This document shows positions 1 to 5,930 of a stretch of 9,206 bases of DNA, piece after piece. A model generated the notes under the pieces. It saw only the letters and a list, made by a program, of their open reading frames with translations. It was not told the origin of the DNA and did no database searches. The position numbers and the translations under genes are program-made. Position 1 is the stretch's first letter. Each line of letters begins with the position of its first letter. This DNA comes from CAZKTS01 sp964555735 (lineage in GTDB: Bacteria > Actinomycetota > Acidimicrobiia > IMCC26256 > PALSA-555): NCBI GenBank assembly GCA_964555735.1, contig CAZKTS010000291.1:1-9206 (forward strand). The letters run 5' to 3'.

Positions 1-477
1 GTGTTCGGCCAATGGTGTCGCTCGATTCCGCTCTGCGATATGCAAGAGGATTGACCGGTTGCCGAAATCCCCAACTCACCCTAACGACCCCGACCTGCCG
101 TTCGAGCATTTCCAGACCGGACGTTCGCCGATAGAGCCAACGTCGTGCAAGCGGCCGTTGAATCCTCTCAGGACGATGCGGGAATTTAAGCGGCAGGTTC
201 GAAAGCGGCCCACGGGATAACGTCGAACGGCCCGCGCCCCGAAGGGATCAGCATGAACCAATCTTCTCTGGCGAGCGACGGCTGCGCAGGACAGGCTCGC
301 AGGGATCATTGTGCCGCATGCATGACCAGGCGATCGCGCCATGGGTGATTGCCGCCTATGCGCGGTGCCAACGCAGCACCGCCTGTGCGCCGTAGACCAG
401 AAGGCAACGCAGATCGGGATAATGTCTGTTTCATCCAACAGTGCTGCCCGCGAGGCAGCCGAAGCTCAGGAGAAATA
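1..477. other. Left margin without a supportable gene
   Basis: I see no recognisable protein, RNA gene or mobile element here. Open frames exist on both strands, but their translations are rich in Arg, Ser and Pro, carry no motif I know and look like frames of non-coding GC-rich DNA. The heptamer AAGCGGC occurs three times between 149 and 209, too short to call a repeat family. The last part (from about 390) must contain the promoter and leader of the AraC-type regulator that starts at 478. The reading frame of that regulator stays open back to 349, but the residues before 478 do not resemble the family. Confidence 0.5.
393..423 (+). promoter_or_regulatory. Possible promoter of the AraC-type gene
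   Basis: A GATAAT hexamer at 418-423 matches a sigma-70 -10 box at five of six positions and lies about 55 bases before the start codon at 478. The best upstream hexamer, TAGACC at 393-398, is a poor -35 match with a 19-base spacer. An activator-dependent or autoregulated promoter could lack a good -35. This is only a motif match. Confidence 0.25.
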
Positions 478-1305
478 ATGGATGCGCTCGACACACTCTT
501 TGCGCATTTCAAACCCGCGGCACGGATGTCGTTCAGCGGTGCTGTGTGCGGCATGCTCGCCGATGGACATGACGATGGGCTGGGTCATCTGCACTTGCTG
601 CGGGCCGGCCGCATTACGGTCCAGCCGCACGCTTCGCGGGCCTTGCATCTGGCCGAGCCTGGCGCCGTCCTGGTGCCGCGCTCCTTACCTCACACGTTGA
701 CCGCCGACGAGGGCAACGACGCCACACTGGTATGCGCCACAGTCGAGATCGGCGCGCACGCCGGCGCGCCGCTGGCGCTGGCGTTGCCTGCAGTGATTGC
801 AATGCCCTTTTCGACCCTGCCACAGTTGCGACCTGCGCTCGAGTTACTTTTCAGTGAGTTCGATGGCGCCAACTGTGGTCGGCAGACCGCATTGGATCGG
901 TTGCTTGAATACATCTTCATTTGCCTGATCCGTCATCAGATTGATGCGGGGGTCGTCCGCCAAGGCTTGCTGGCCGGCCTGGCCGATCCGCACCTTTCAC
1001 GCAGCCTTGCTGGCATGCACGAGAATCCGCAACGCCACTGGACCTTGGAGACACTGGCCGAGGAGGCGAATCTGTCACGTGCACGTTTTGCCGAGCATTT
1101 CCATCAGATCATGGGCTTGCCGCCGATAAGTTATCTCGCGGCCTTGCGCATGAGTGTGGCGCAGGAACTCCTGCTCCGCGGCCGGCCCGCTAAGGTGGCT
1201 GCCACGCGGGCCGGATACTCCAGCGCTGCGGCCTTTACGCGAGCGTTCGTTCGCAGCGTGGGGCAATCTCCCACTCAGTGGCTGGCCGCGCGTGCTCAAT
1301 CGTAG
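478..1305 (+). CDS. AraC-family regulator, RclR-like (cupin_6 sensor domain)
   Basis: Predicted cytoplasmic transcription factor of 275 residues. The N-terminal part (about 1-165) resembles the cupin_6 / AraC_binding_2 sensor domain and the C-terminal part (about 180-270) is the double helix-turn-helix DNA-binding domain, with helix-turn-helix one near 188-206 (WTLETLAEEANLSRARFAEH) and the second near 237-259, followed by the usual F-x-R-x-F and G-x-S-P signatures. The start at 478 is chosen because AGGAG lies 7 bases upstream and because MDAL matches the way RclR-type proteins begin; a longer frame to 349 adds unrelated residues. Cys24 and Cys86 (TLVCATVEI) fall where Escherichia coli RclR, the hypochlorous-acid sensor, has Cys21 and Cys89, as I recall that protein. 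This makes a redox switch likely but unproven. It converges with the P460/msrA operon and could regulate the divergent region at 4352-4666. Other possible inducers cannot be excluded. Confidence 0.88.
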   Translation: MDALDTLFAHFKPAARMSFSGAVCGMLADGHDDGLGHLHLLRAGRITVQPHASRALHLAEPGAVLVPRSLPHTLTADEGNDATLVCATVEIGAHAGAPLALALPAVIAMPFSTLPQLRPALELLFSEFDGANCGRQTALDRLLEYIFICLIRHQIDAGVVRQGLLAGLADPHLSRSLAGMHENPQRHWTLETLAEEANLSRARFAEHFHQIMGLPPISYLAALRMSVAQELLLRGRPAKVAATRAGYSSAAAFTRAFVRSVGQSPTQWLAARAQS

Positions 1306-1313
1306 CCGCGTGG

Positions 1314-1344
1314 CGCCACCCGTCGCGCTCGCGGGTCGGTGGCG
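1314..1344. repeat. Inverted repeat after the AraC gene, possible weak terminator
   Basis: CGCCACC at 1314-1320 pairs exactly with GGTGGCG at 1338-1344 around a GC-rich loop that could add a few pairs. It lies just past the stop of the AraC-type gene and before the end of the opposing cytochrome b561 gene, where a bidirectional stop would be useful. There is no T-tract on either side, so it is not a standard intrinsic terminator. Confidence 0.25.
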
Positions 1345-1525
1345 TATACCCACGACCAGCGCGATACGTTCTCGGTGCGCCGCAATCGCTAGTCCGGGTG
1401 GAAACGGCTGCCCGAGTTGCGCACGTTAGGGCGCTGCCGCGCGGTCGTAACCCAGCACTCGAAAAAAGCGGCACTGCCCTCCGATGGCAGGCGCGTTCTC
1501 AACTCGCGGCTGGCGTTCAATCCGA

Positions 1526-2074
1526 TCACGAAGGGTCGCGCCAAAAAAACATTCGAGACAGCAGTTTGTCCTTCAATACGAAGGCATGGAACAAGGCTGC
1601 TGCAACATGGATACCCAACAGAACCAGAAAACCAGCGATGAGCATCCTGTGCCAGTGGAACAACAGGTAGGACAGGCCGCTCTCCGGGCGGGAGACAAGG
1701 TTGTACACGGGCACCAAGGCAAATGCTTCCTCCAGGCGGCCTTCGAGCATCCGCGCCAGCCAGGGTGCGAGCGGAATCAGCAGCGCGATGTTCAACAGCA
1801 GCGCATGCCAGAAGCCAACCCAGCCCTGTCGGAAGCAGTCGCGCCGCAACCAGAGCCACACGATCGCCAGCATGCCCACCATCAGCCCGGCCCCGCGATG
1901 CAGTGCAAAAAGCCCGTCCCGTGTCAGTATGCGCGGCGGCGAGCTGAAATCGAACGCCTCCAACCCGGTGAGCAGAGCAGTAAGCATCAAGCCGATGATG
2001 AGCAGGTGCCCCAAACGTGCGGCAATCGGCTTGATGGTTTTCGACCTCTCCGGCATCGCTCCAAAGTCGTTCAT
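1526..2074 (-). CDS. Cytochrome b561 family, di-haem membrane protein
   Basis: A 182-residue inner-membrane protein with four predicted membrane helices, the usual size for bacterial cytochrome b561 (CybB/YceJ type). The helices lie near residues 17-40, 59-78, 86-107 and 138-168. Candidate b-haem ligands are His22 in helix 1, His59 in the LHRGAG motif at the start of helix 2, His90, His141/143 and His156. The C-terminal motif HAFVLKDKLLSRMF is typical of the family. Such proteins pass electrons between quinone and periplasmic partners. Start choice: ATG 2074 begins MNDFGAMPERSKTIK; ATG 2086 and ATG 2059 are alternatives and none has a perfect Shine-Dalgarno. It is the last gene of the leftward operon, 59 bases after msrA. 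A role as electron partner of the upstream periplasmic P460 cytochromes is an inference from position. A link to periplasmic methionine sulfoxide reduction is less likely because the MsrA here lacks a signal peptide. Confidence 0.85.
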   Translation of the reverse strand: MNDFGAMPERSKTIKPIAARLGHLLIIGLMLTALLTGLEAFDFSSPPRILTRDGLFALHRGAGLMVGMLAIVWLWLRRDCFRQGWVGFWHALLLNIALLIPLAPWLARMLEGRLEEAFALVPVYNLVSRPESGLSYLLFHWHRMLIAGFLVLLGIHVAAALFHAFVLKDKLLSRMFFWRDPS

Positions 2075-2102
2075 TCCCAATCGCATTTCACTGCGAGAAC
2101 AG

Positions 2103-2118
2103 CGGGGTCCTGTCCCCG
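2103..2118. repeat. Short hairpin between msrA and the b561 gene
   Basis: CGGGG at 2103-2107 and CCCCG at 2114-2118 form a perfect five-pair GC stem with a six-base loop, inside the 59-base spacer between msrA and the b561 gene. No T-tract follows in the direction of transcription, so it is more likely an RNA stability or processing element than a terminator, or chance. Confidence 0.25.
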
Positions 2119-2133
2119 ATGTCCGGTGGGCGT

Positions 2134-2661
2134 TCATGTCGTCGAACGGTTGTTCTCGACCGGGCGCCGCTGCAGCTTCCAGTTGGGTCGCACAAAGTGG
2201 CAGGTGTAGCCGCCGGGGTTGCGCAACAAATAGTCCTGGTGCTCGGGCTCTGCCTGCCAAAATTCGCCGGCGGGCCGCACCTCGGTCACCACCTTGCCAG
2301 GCCAGAGGCCGGAGGCCTCGACATCGGCGATGGTGTCGATGGCGATCTCGCGCTGGACCTCGCTGGTGTAGTAGATGCCGGAGCGATACGACGCGCCACG
2401 GTCATTGCCCTGCCGGTTGGTCGTAGTGGGATCGTGGATCTGGAAGAAGAATTCCAGGAGGTCGCGATATTTCAGTTTGCGGGGATCGAACACCACTTCG
2501 ATCGCCTCGGCGTGACTGCCATGATTGCGATAGGTGGCGTTGGGAACGTCACCGCCGCTATAACCCACGCGCGTGCCCGTTACGCCGGGCAGCTTGCGGA
2601 TCAGATCCTGCATGCCCCAGAAGCAGCCTCCCGCAAGGATCGCAGTTTCGGTCGTATTCAT
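2134..2661 (-). CDS. msrA: Peptide-methionine (S)-S-oxide reductase MsrA
   Basis: A 175-residue enzyme that reduces the S epimer of methionine sulfoxide in proteins and as free amino acid. The catalytic motif GGCFWG gives Cys13. Further family landmarks are VGYSGG (near 33-38), the H-A-E triad with Glu52, the HDPTT loop with His76, NDRG-SYRS and the HQDYL motif. The only other cysteine is Cys154 in a GGYTCHF segment near the C-terminus, the likely resolving cysteine. The length fits a cytoplasmic single-domain MsrA and no signal peptide is visible. ATG 2661 is preferred because GGAG sits 9 bases upstream; a TTG at 2673 is in frame but is itself part of that ribosome site. It follows the P460-cytochrome c fusion gene by 12 bases, so co-transcription is very likely. 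Its partner msrB lies in the divergent operon rather than next to it. Confidence 0.96.
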   Translation of the reverse strand: MNTTETAILAGGCFWGMQDLIRKLPGVTGTRVGYSGGDVPNATYRNHGSHAEAIEVVFDPRKLKYRDLLEFFFQIHDPTTTNRQGNDRGASYRSGIYYTSEVQREIAIDTIADVEASGLWPGKVVTEVRPAGEFWQAEPEHQDYLLRNPGGYTCHFVRPNWKLQRRPVENNRSTT

Positions 2662-2673
2662 GGTGAACTCCAA

Positions 2674-3660
2674 TTACTTCAATGTCGCAAGGTAGGCGAC
2701 GATCGCATCGCGTTCGTCGGTCGCGGCGACGCCCTTGAAGAAGCGCCCCATCAGGTTGCCGGGGATGAAGCCGCGTGTATCGGCCAGATGCTTGACGAGA
2801 TTCCCGGGCGACCAGACCACGCCAGAGTTACGTAATACACCGGAGTATTGATAACCCGGTGCGCTTCCGGCCGTACGCCCCATCACCCCGAACAGCGATG
2901 GCCCGGTGCCGTGCTCGTTGGCGGTGGCCGAGTGGCAGGCGGTACAGGTCTGCATGAACAGTTGCTTGCCCATGGCCACCTTTGGCTGCTCGTCCGTCAA
3001 TTGCGCGCCGCTGGTCGTGGCCTTGATGCGATGCCCTTCGTCCGGTTTCAGACCTCCGCTGCGCGCGGCCTCGGGGGTGAACTGCAGCGCCTTTTCGCCG
3101 AGCGCTGGATAGGCGTAGACGTAGATCCAGTCCATCGCTTTGGCCGGAACGTGACATTGGAGGCAGTCGGTCTTGTAGTTTGTGGCGATTTGCTTTGAGC
3201 GATCCTTCGGATCGAACTGTGCCCAGCCCCAGCCATCACCCCACAACGGGTTGGCTGGGAAGCGCCCCTTGACGTCCTTGACCATGACGAACCAGGTTTT
3301 TCCATGAGCGCCCCAGAAGGCCTTCCCGGTCGTATGGGCAGATCCGATGGCCTCGAGCACCTCCTTGATGATCACGGCCCCGTCGGGGAACGCGCCGCTA
3401 CGGCGGTAATGCGCCACGTCTTCGGGGCGCGCATAGACGACGTGCGTGTCGGCCACACCATCGGCTCCGGCCACCGCCCAGGAGCCGATGTGCACGTAGC
3501 CGCTGGGGAAATGCGCGGGGAAGGTGATGTTGCCACCGGCGTCGACGAGGGAGCTGAAGGATGCCTCCTCCCCTCGCCGAGCCGATGAATCCGCGGCTGC
3601 GGCCGTCGCCGCCACGATGGTGGCCCCGAATAGGACGTAACGAACGCAGCTTTGCATCAT
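2674..3660 (-). CDS. Cytochrome P460 domain fused to class I cytochrome c
   Basis: A secreted di-haem protein of 328 residues. A signal peptide covers roughly residues 1-22 (ending TAAAA-D). The P460-type domain spans about 40-190 and has the haem motif CLQCH (Cys166, Cys169, His170), preceded by a W-G-W-A-Q-F segment typical of the family. Lys99 in VIIKEV aligns with the lysine that is crosslinked to haem in cytochrome P460. The C-terminal part (about 228-328) is a class I cytochrome c with CTACH (Cys239, Cys242, His243) and a likely Met304 axial ligand in a PGNLMGRF segment. P460 enzymes oxidise hydroxylamine with electrons leaving to a separate cytochrome c; here an acceptor appears to be covalently attached. 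ATG 3660 is chosen because GGAG lies 6 bases upstream; GTG 3663 is too close and ATG 3657 is also possible. It lies 25 bases after the single-domain P460 gene and 12 before msrA. NO oxidation or plain NO binding are alternative roles. Confidence 0.88.
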   Translation of the reverse strand: MMQSCVRYVLFGATIVAATAAAADSSARRGEEASFSSLVDAGGNITFPAHFPSGYVHIGSWAVAGADGVADTHVVYARPEDVAHYRRSGAFPDGAVIIKEVLEAIGSAHTTGKAFWGAHGKTWFVMVKDVKGRFPANPLWGDGWGWAQFDPKDRSKQIATNYKTDCLQCHVPAKAMDWIYVYAYPALGEKALQFTPEAARSGGLKPDEGHRIKATTSGAQLTDEQPKVAMGKQLFMQTCTACHSATANEHGTGPSLFGVMGRTAGSAPGYQYSGVLRNSGVVWSPGNLVKHLADTRGFIPGNLMGRFFKGVAATDERDAIVAYLATLK

Positions 3661-3685
3661 CACTTTCTCCTAGGTCGTAGCGCGC

Positions 3686-4351
3686 TTAACGAGGAAGCGG
3701 ATTCAGGATCGGCTTGTAGAGCCTGACGTACACCATGTCTTCATCGGCGTTCGCAATGTGGCAGCCTGCGCACTCCCCGACCGGGCGCAGCGACGCCGCC
3801 TTCAGGTAGGGCGGTGCGCTGTGGTTGAAGTTGAAGAAGCCCCAGTTCTTGCTCTCGGCGAAGCGCTTGCTGTCCTTGACGGACACGTCCAGGCCGTTGA
3901 CAGCGCCCGGGAAATAGCCCCGGCCAGAGGGCTCGAAGCGCGAACCGTCCGGAAACTCGGCCGGCCCGTCGACCAACTGCAGCTCTTTGACCATCATGGT
4001 TCCTTCAGGCCACTTGCCGGTTGCGCGGTAGGCCTTGAACGCCGACGGTTGCACGTACACGTTATGGAACTCAGGGAAGTTGGCCTTGCCGTTGTTCAGC
4101 CCGTGCGGCGTCAGCGGCGCGCCGATGAACACCCACTGGCGGAAATCCACCGGCTGCACCAGTTCGCCCTTGGCGTTGAACTCCGGCGCATATTCGATCT
4201 GCGGATAGGCGGAGTTTTTCGACATCGCAGCGTCTGCGGCCACGGCAGATCCTGCCGTGAGCGCGGAAAGCGCCACGATGCTGCAGGCCAATGCCTTCGC
4301 GGGTGTCGATGCCGTCATCCGATGTCCGAATATTGCTGTCATGGGTGTCAT
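3686..4351 (-). CDS. Cytochrome P460, single domain, secreted
   Basis: A 221-residue protein with an N-terminal signal segment (hydrophobic stretch about 20-38, cleavage likely near AVAADA). The mature part has the layout of Nitrosomonas cytochrome P460: the EFN-KGEL start, the R-x-W-V-F-I-G strand, VYV near 98-100, Lys122 in MMVKELQL, a KDSKRF segment, NWGFFNF near 169-175 and the haem motif CAGCH (Cys194, Cys197, His198). Lys122 lies the same distance from the conserved EFN as the haem-crosslinking Lys70 does in Nitrosomonas europaea P460 as I remember it. This argues for a true P460 and against cytochrome c'-beta, which lacks the crosslink lysine. P460 converts hydroxylamine and NO to N2O or nitrite in the periplasm. 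ATG 4351 has AAGGAG 7 bases upstream; upstream in-frame codons to 4573 do not look like protein. It is the first gene of the leftward operon. The residue nine positions before the first haem cysteine is Ala185, which may lower hydroxylamine activity. Confidence 0.9.
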   Translation of the reverse strand: MTPMTAIFGHRMTASTPAKALACSIVALSALTAGSAVAADAAMSKNSAYPQIEYAPEFNAKGELVQPVDFRQWVFIGAPLTPHGLNNGKANFPEFHNVYVQPSAFKAYRATGKWPEGTMMVKELQLVDGPAEFPDGSRFEPSGRGYFPGAVNGLDVSVKDSKRFAESKNWGFFNFNHSAPPYLKAASLRPVGECAGCHIANADEDMVYVRLYKPILNPLPR

Positions 4352-4421
4352 GATCACTCCTTTCCTTCTCTGTGATGGTCGTCCCGCCGCGCCCGGCGTG
4401 CGCCGCTGCGTCTCGGGTGAA

Positions 4422-4449
4422 GGAATACTGACACCTGCAACGGATTCAA
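4422..4449 (-). promoter_or_regulatory. Candidate sigma-70 promoter of the P460 operon
   Basis: On the minus strand TTGAAT (4449-4444) and TATTCC (4427-4422) are separated by 16 bases, a moderate match to -35 and -10 boxes. Transcription would start near 4415 and leave a leader of about 65 bases before ATG 4351. The -10 is imperfect at its last positions, which fits a regulated promoter, but this is a motif match only. Confidence 0.35.
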
Positions 4450-4542
4450 TTGTCTCGAATGCTTTGCCGTTCGTCTCGGACCAACCTGCGGCGACGAACG
4501 CCCACACCGTGCATCCCCATTCGACGTAATCGCATTCAAGAT

Positions 4543-4592
4543 AACCAGCGGTTCCGATCAGACGATTGATCAAACCAAACAGACCATTGGTT
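4543..4592. promoter_or_regulatory. Cluster of three dyads, probable operator region
   Basis: Three perfect inverted repeats follow each other in 50 bases: AACC-agc-GGTT (4543-4553), GATCA-gacgat-TGATC (4556-4571) and AACCAA-acagacca-TTGGTT (4573-4592). Their centres are about 15 and 19 bases apart. The first and third share the AACC/GGTT arms. They sit about 75-125 bases before the ZIP-like start and upstream of the candidate leftward promoter, a suitable place for a regulator of one or both operons. AraC proteins normally bind direct repeats, so a different type of regulator is also possible. Confidence 0.4.
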
Positions 4593-4605
4593 CCTGGCGC
4601 GTCCT

Positions 4606-4621
4606 AGGCTGCAAGGAGCCT
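4606..4621. repeat. Small inverted repeat upstream of the ZIP-like gene
   Basis: AGGCT (4606-4610) and AGCCT (4617-4621) form a five-pair stem with a six-base loop, about 45 bases before the ZIP-like start codon. It could belong to the operator region or to the mRNA leader. Its short length makes chance possible. Confidence 0.2.
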
Positions 4622-4666
4622 CTCTCTCGTCCAAAGCGTAAATCCGAAACGGGAGCTTTGTCGCAT

Positions 4667-5440
4667 ATGGATTCGCCGATTTTTCACCTCGCGTCCGCCC
4701 TCGGTTGGGGGCTGGTATCCGTCGCTGGCCTCGCGGTGGGCGCCTTTATTGGGTTGTACGGGAGTCTGACGCATCGGTCCGTGGCGGCGACCATGGCGGT
4801 GGCTGCCGGCCTTCTGCTGGCGGCGGCCACGGTGGAGTTGGCCGCGAACGCCATCGGGATTGTGCCGTCCGCCGCCGCCGGGCTATTGGCCCTGCTCGTC
4901 GGAGCCCTCGCATTCAGCGGCGCCAATGCCGCCCTGGCTGCACGCGGCGCGGCAGACAGGAAGCGCTGCGGGGAGTGTGTCGCCCAGCCTCAGGAGGCGC
5001 TCGCGCCGGGCAGCGGGCTCGCGATTGCGCTCGGCACGGCGATGGATGCCATTCCCGAAGCGCTGGTGCTTGGACTGACGCTGAAAAGTGTTGGACCGCA
5101 GATGGTGCTGATCACTGCCATCTCGCTGGGCAATCTACCCGAAGCGTTGTCGGGCTCGGCGGGGATGCTCGCGGCAGGTCGAAAGCCGGGCTGGATCCTG
5201 TCGGTGTGGGGGGGCGTGGCCATCGCTACGGTGGCGGTTACGGGCGTGGGCTTCGTTCTGGCCGACAGCATTTCACCCGGCACATCGGCCGTCCTGGAGT
5301 TGTTCGGCGCCGGCGCACTGATCGCGATGGTGACCGAGACGATCATCCCCGAGGCCGTGCATGGCACGCCGCGATTTGCCGGCACCGTTGCCGCCGTTGG
5401 TTTCGGCGCCCTGCTGCTGGTTGGTCAGTTGGCCCATTGA
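4667..5440 (+). CDS. ZIP-family-like metal transporter (atypical)
   Basis: A 257-residue polytopic inner-membrane protein with about seven to eight hydrophobic segments (near 8-30, 40-60, 66-90, 117-140, 145-168, 177-200, 208-230, 236-255). Three P-E-A motifs mark the ZIP fold: DAIPEA (127-132), GNLPEA (155-160) and ETIIPEA (224-230). In classical zinc-importing ZIPs the corresponding helices carry His (HNxPEG and HEIPHE); here Asp and Asn stand in those places, so the metal and even the transport direction are uncertain. The loop at 94-113 contains a C-G-E-C pair that may bind metal. ATG 4667 has GGGAG 11 bases upstream; a TTG at 4658 is in frame but too close to that site. It opens the rightward operon, 46 bases before msrB. 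Import of manganese, iron or zinc for stress defence is a guess from context. Confidence 0.75.
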   Translation: MDSPIFHLASALGWGLVSVAGLAVGAFIGLYGSLTHRSVAATMAVAAGLLLAAATVELAANAIGIVPSAAAGLLALLVGALAFSGANAALAARGAADRKRCGECVAQPQEALAPGSGLAIALGTAMDAIPEALVLGLTLKSVGPQMVLITAISLGNLPEALSGSAGMLAAGRKPGWILSVWGGVAIATVAVTGVGFVLADSISPGTSAVLELFGAGALIAMVTETIIPEAVHGTPRFAGTVAAVGFGALLLVGQLAH

Positions 5441-5486
5441 GGGCCATACATTGCATCCGGCGAGTGGCTTTTTTGGAGAGATCGAG

Positions 5487-5930
5487 ATGCACCAATGGAC
5501 TGACGTTATTTCACGCGCCCAGCAGGGCAATCCCGCGCCCGACCGGCGCATCGAGAAGACACCCGACGAGTGGCGCAAGCAACTCACGGCCGAACAGTTC
5601 CGCGTCACTCGCCTTGCCGGCACCGAGCGTGCATTCAGCTCAGCCATGTGCAGCCTGTTCGAGCCCGGACGCTACCGCTGCGTATGCTGCGGCACGGAGT
5701 TGTTTGACGCTGCGAACAAGTTCGAATCGGGCACCGGCTGGCCCTCGTTCACGCAACCGCTGAGCGATAATGTCGTTGCCTACATCTCCGACGGCAGTCA
5801 TGGCATGCAGCGCATCGAGACCCGCTGCAACGTCTGTGCCGCGCATTTGGGTCACGTGTTTCCGGACGGACCACCGCCTAGCCGGTTACGTTACTGCATC
5901 AATGCAGTCGCGCTGGAGAAGGAGAAATGA
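5487..5930 (+). CDS. msrB: Peptide-methionine (R)-S-oxide reductase MsrB
   Basis: A 147-residue cytoplasmic enzyme that reduces the R epimer of methionine sulfoxide, complementing MsrA of the divergent operon. The structural zinc site is formed by Cys65/Cys68 (CVCCG) and Cys114/Cys117 (CNVC). The catalytic cysteine is Cys137 in RYCINAVAL, and GTGWPSF and LGHVFPDGP are family signatures. Many MsrB enzymes have a resolving cysteine inside that first signature (G-C-G-W-P-S-F); here it is Thr83. Cys55, near the GTERAF motif, or Cys67 may resolve instead, or thioredoxin may reduce the sulfenic acid directly. ATG 5487 has GGAGAG 6 bases upstream, and the upstream frame overlaps the ZIP-like gene. 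The stop codon shares ATGA with the next gene, so translation of the thioredoxin-like protein is coupled to MsrB. Confidence 0.95.
   Translation: MHQWTDVISRAQQGNPAPDRRIEKTPDEWRKQLTAEQFRVTRLAGTERAFSSAMCSLFEPGRYRCVCCGTELFDAANKFESGTGWPSFTQPLSDNVVAYISDGSHGMQRIETRCNVCAAHLGHVFPDGPPPSRLRYCINAVALEKEK

Larger units (their letters stand above)
4352..4666. promoter_or_regulatory. Divergent control region between the two operons
   Basis: A 315-base gene-free stretch between the P460 start (4351, leftward) and the ZIP-like start (4667, rightward). Its right half is noticeably more AT-rich than the flanking genes. It must carry promoters for both operons, with a candidate leftward promoter at 4422-4449 and a cluster of dyads at 4543-4621. 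Both transcripts encode one half of the methionine sulfoxide repair system, so shared control from here is plausible. The regulator is not shown by the sequence; the nearby RclR-like AraC protein is the obvious candidate. Confidence 0.7.

Noticed and set aside
149..209. AAGCGGC occurring three times (149-155, 188-194, 203-209), possible short repeat array
   Set aside because: Irregular spacing and flanks differ; expected by chance in GC-rich DNA, and not a CRISPR.
76..438. Minus-strand open frame of 120 codons
   Set aside because: Composition is Arg/Cys-rich, no motif and no ribosome site; overlaps the regulator leader.
349..477. N-terminal extension of the AraC-type regulator
   Set aside because: The frame is open but the residues are unlike the family, and a good ribosome site precedes ATG 478.
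1484..2209. Long plus-strand frame opposite the b561 gene
   Set aside because: It is antisense to a clear membrane protein and its Gln/His-rich translation mirrors that gene's codon pattern.
4352..4573. Upstream extension of the single-domain P460 reading frame
   Set aside because: ATG 4351 has a strong ribosome site and is followed by a signal peptide; the extension lies in the control region.
4705..5763. Plus-strand frame of 352 codons overlapping the ZIP-like and msrB genes
   Set aside because: Arg/Gly-rich shadow of two well-supported genes in another frame.
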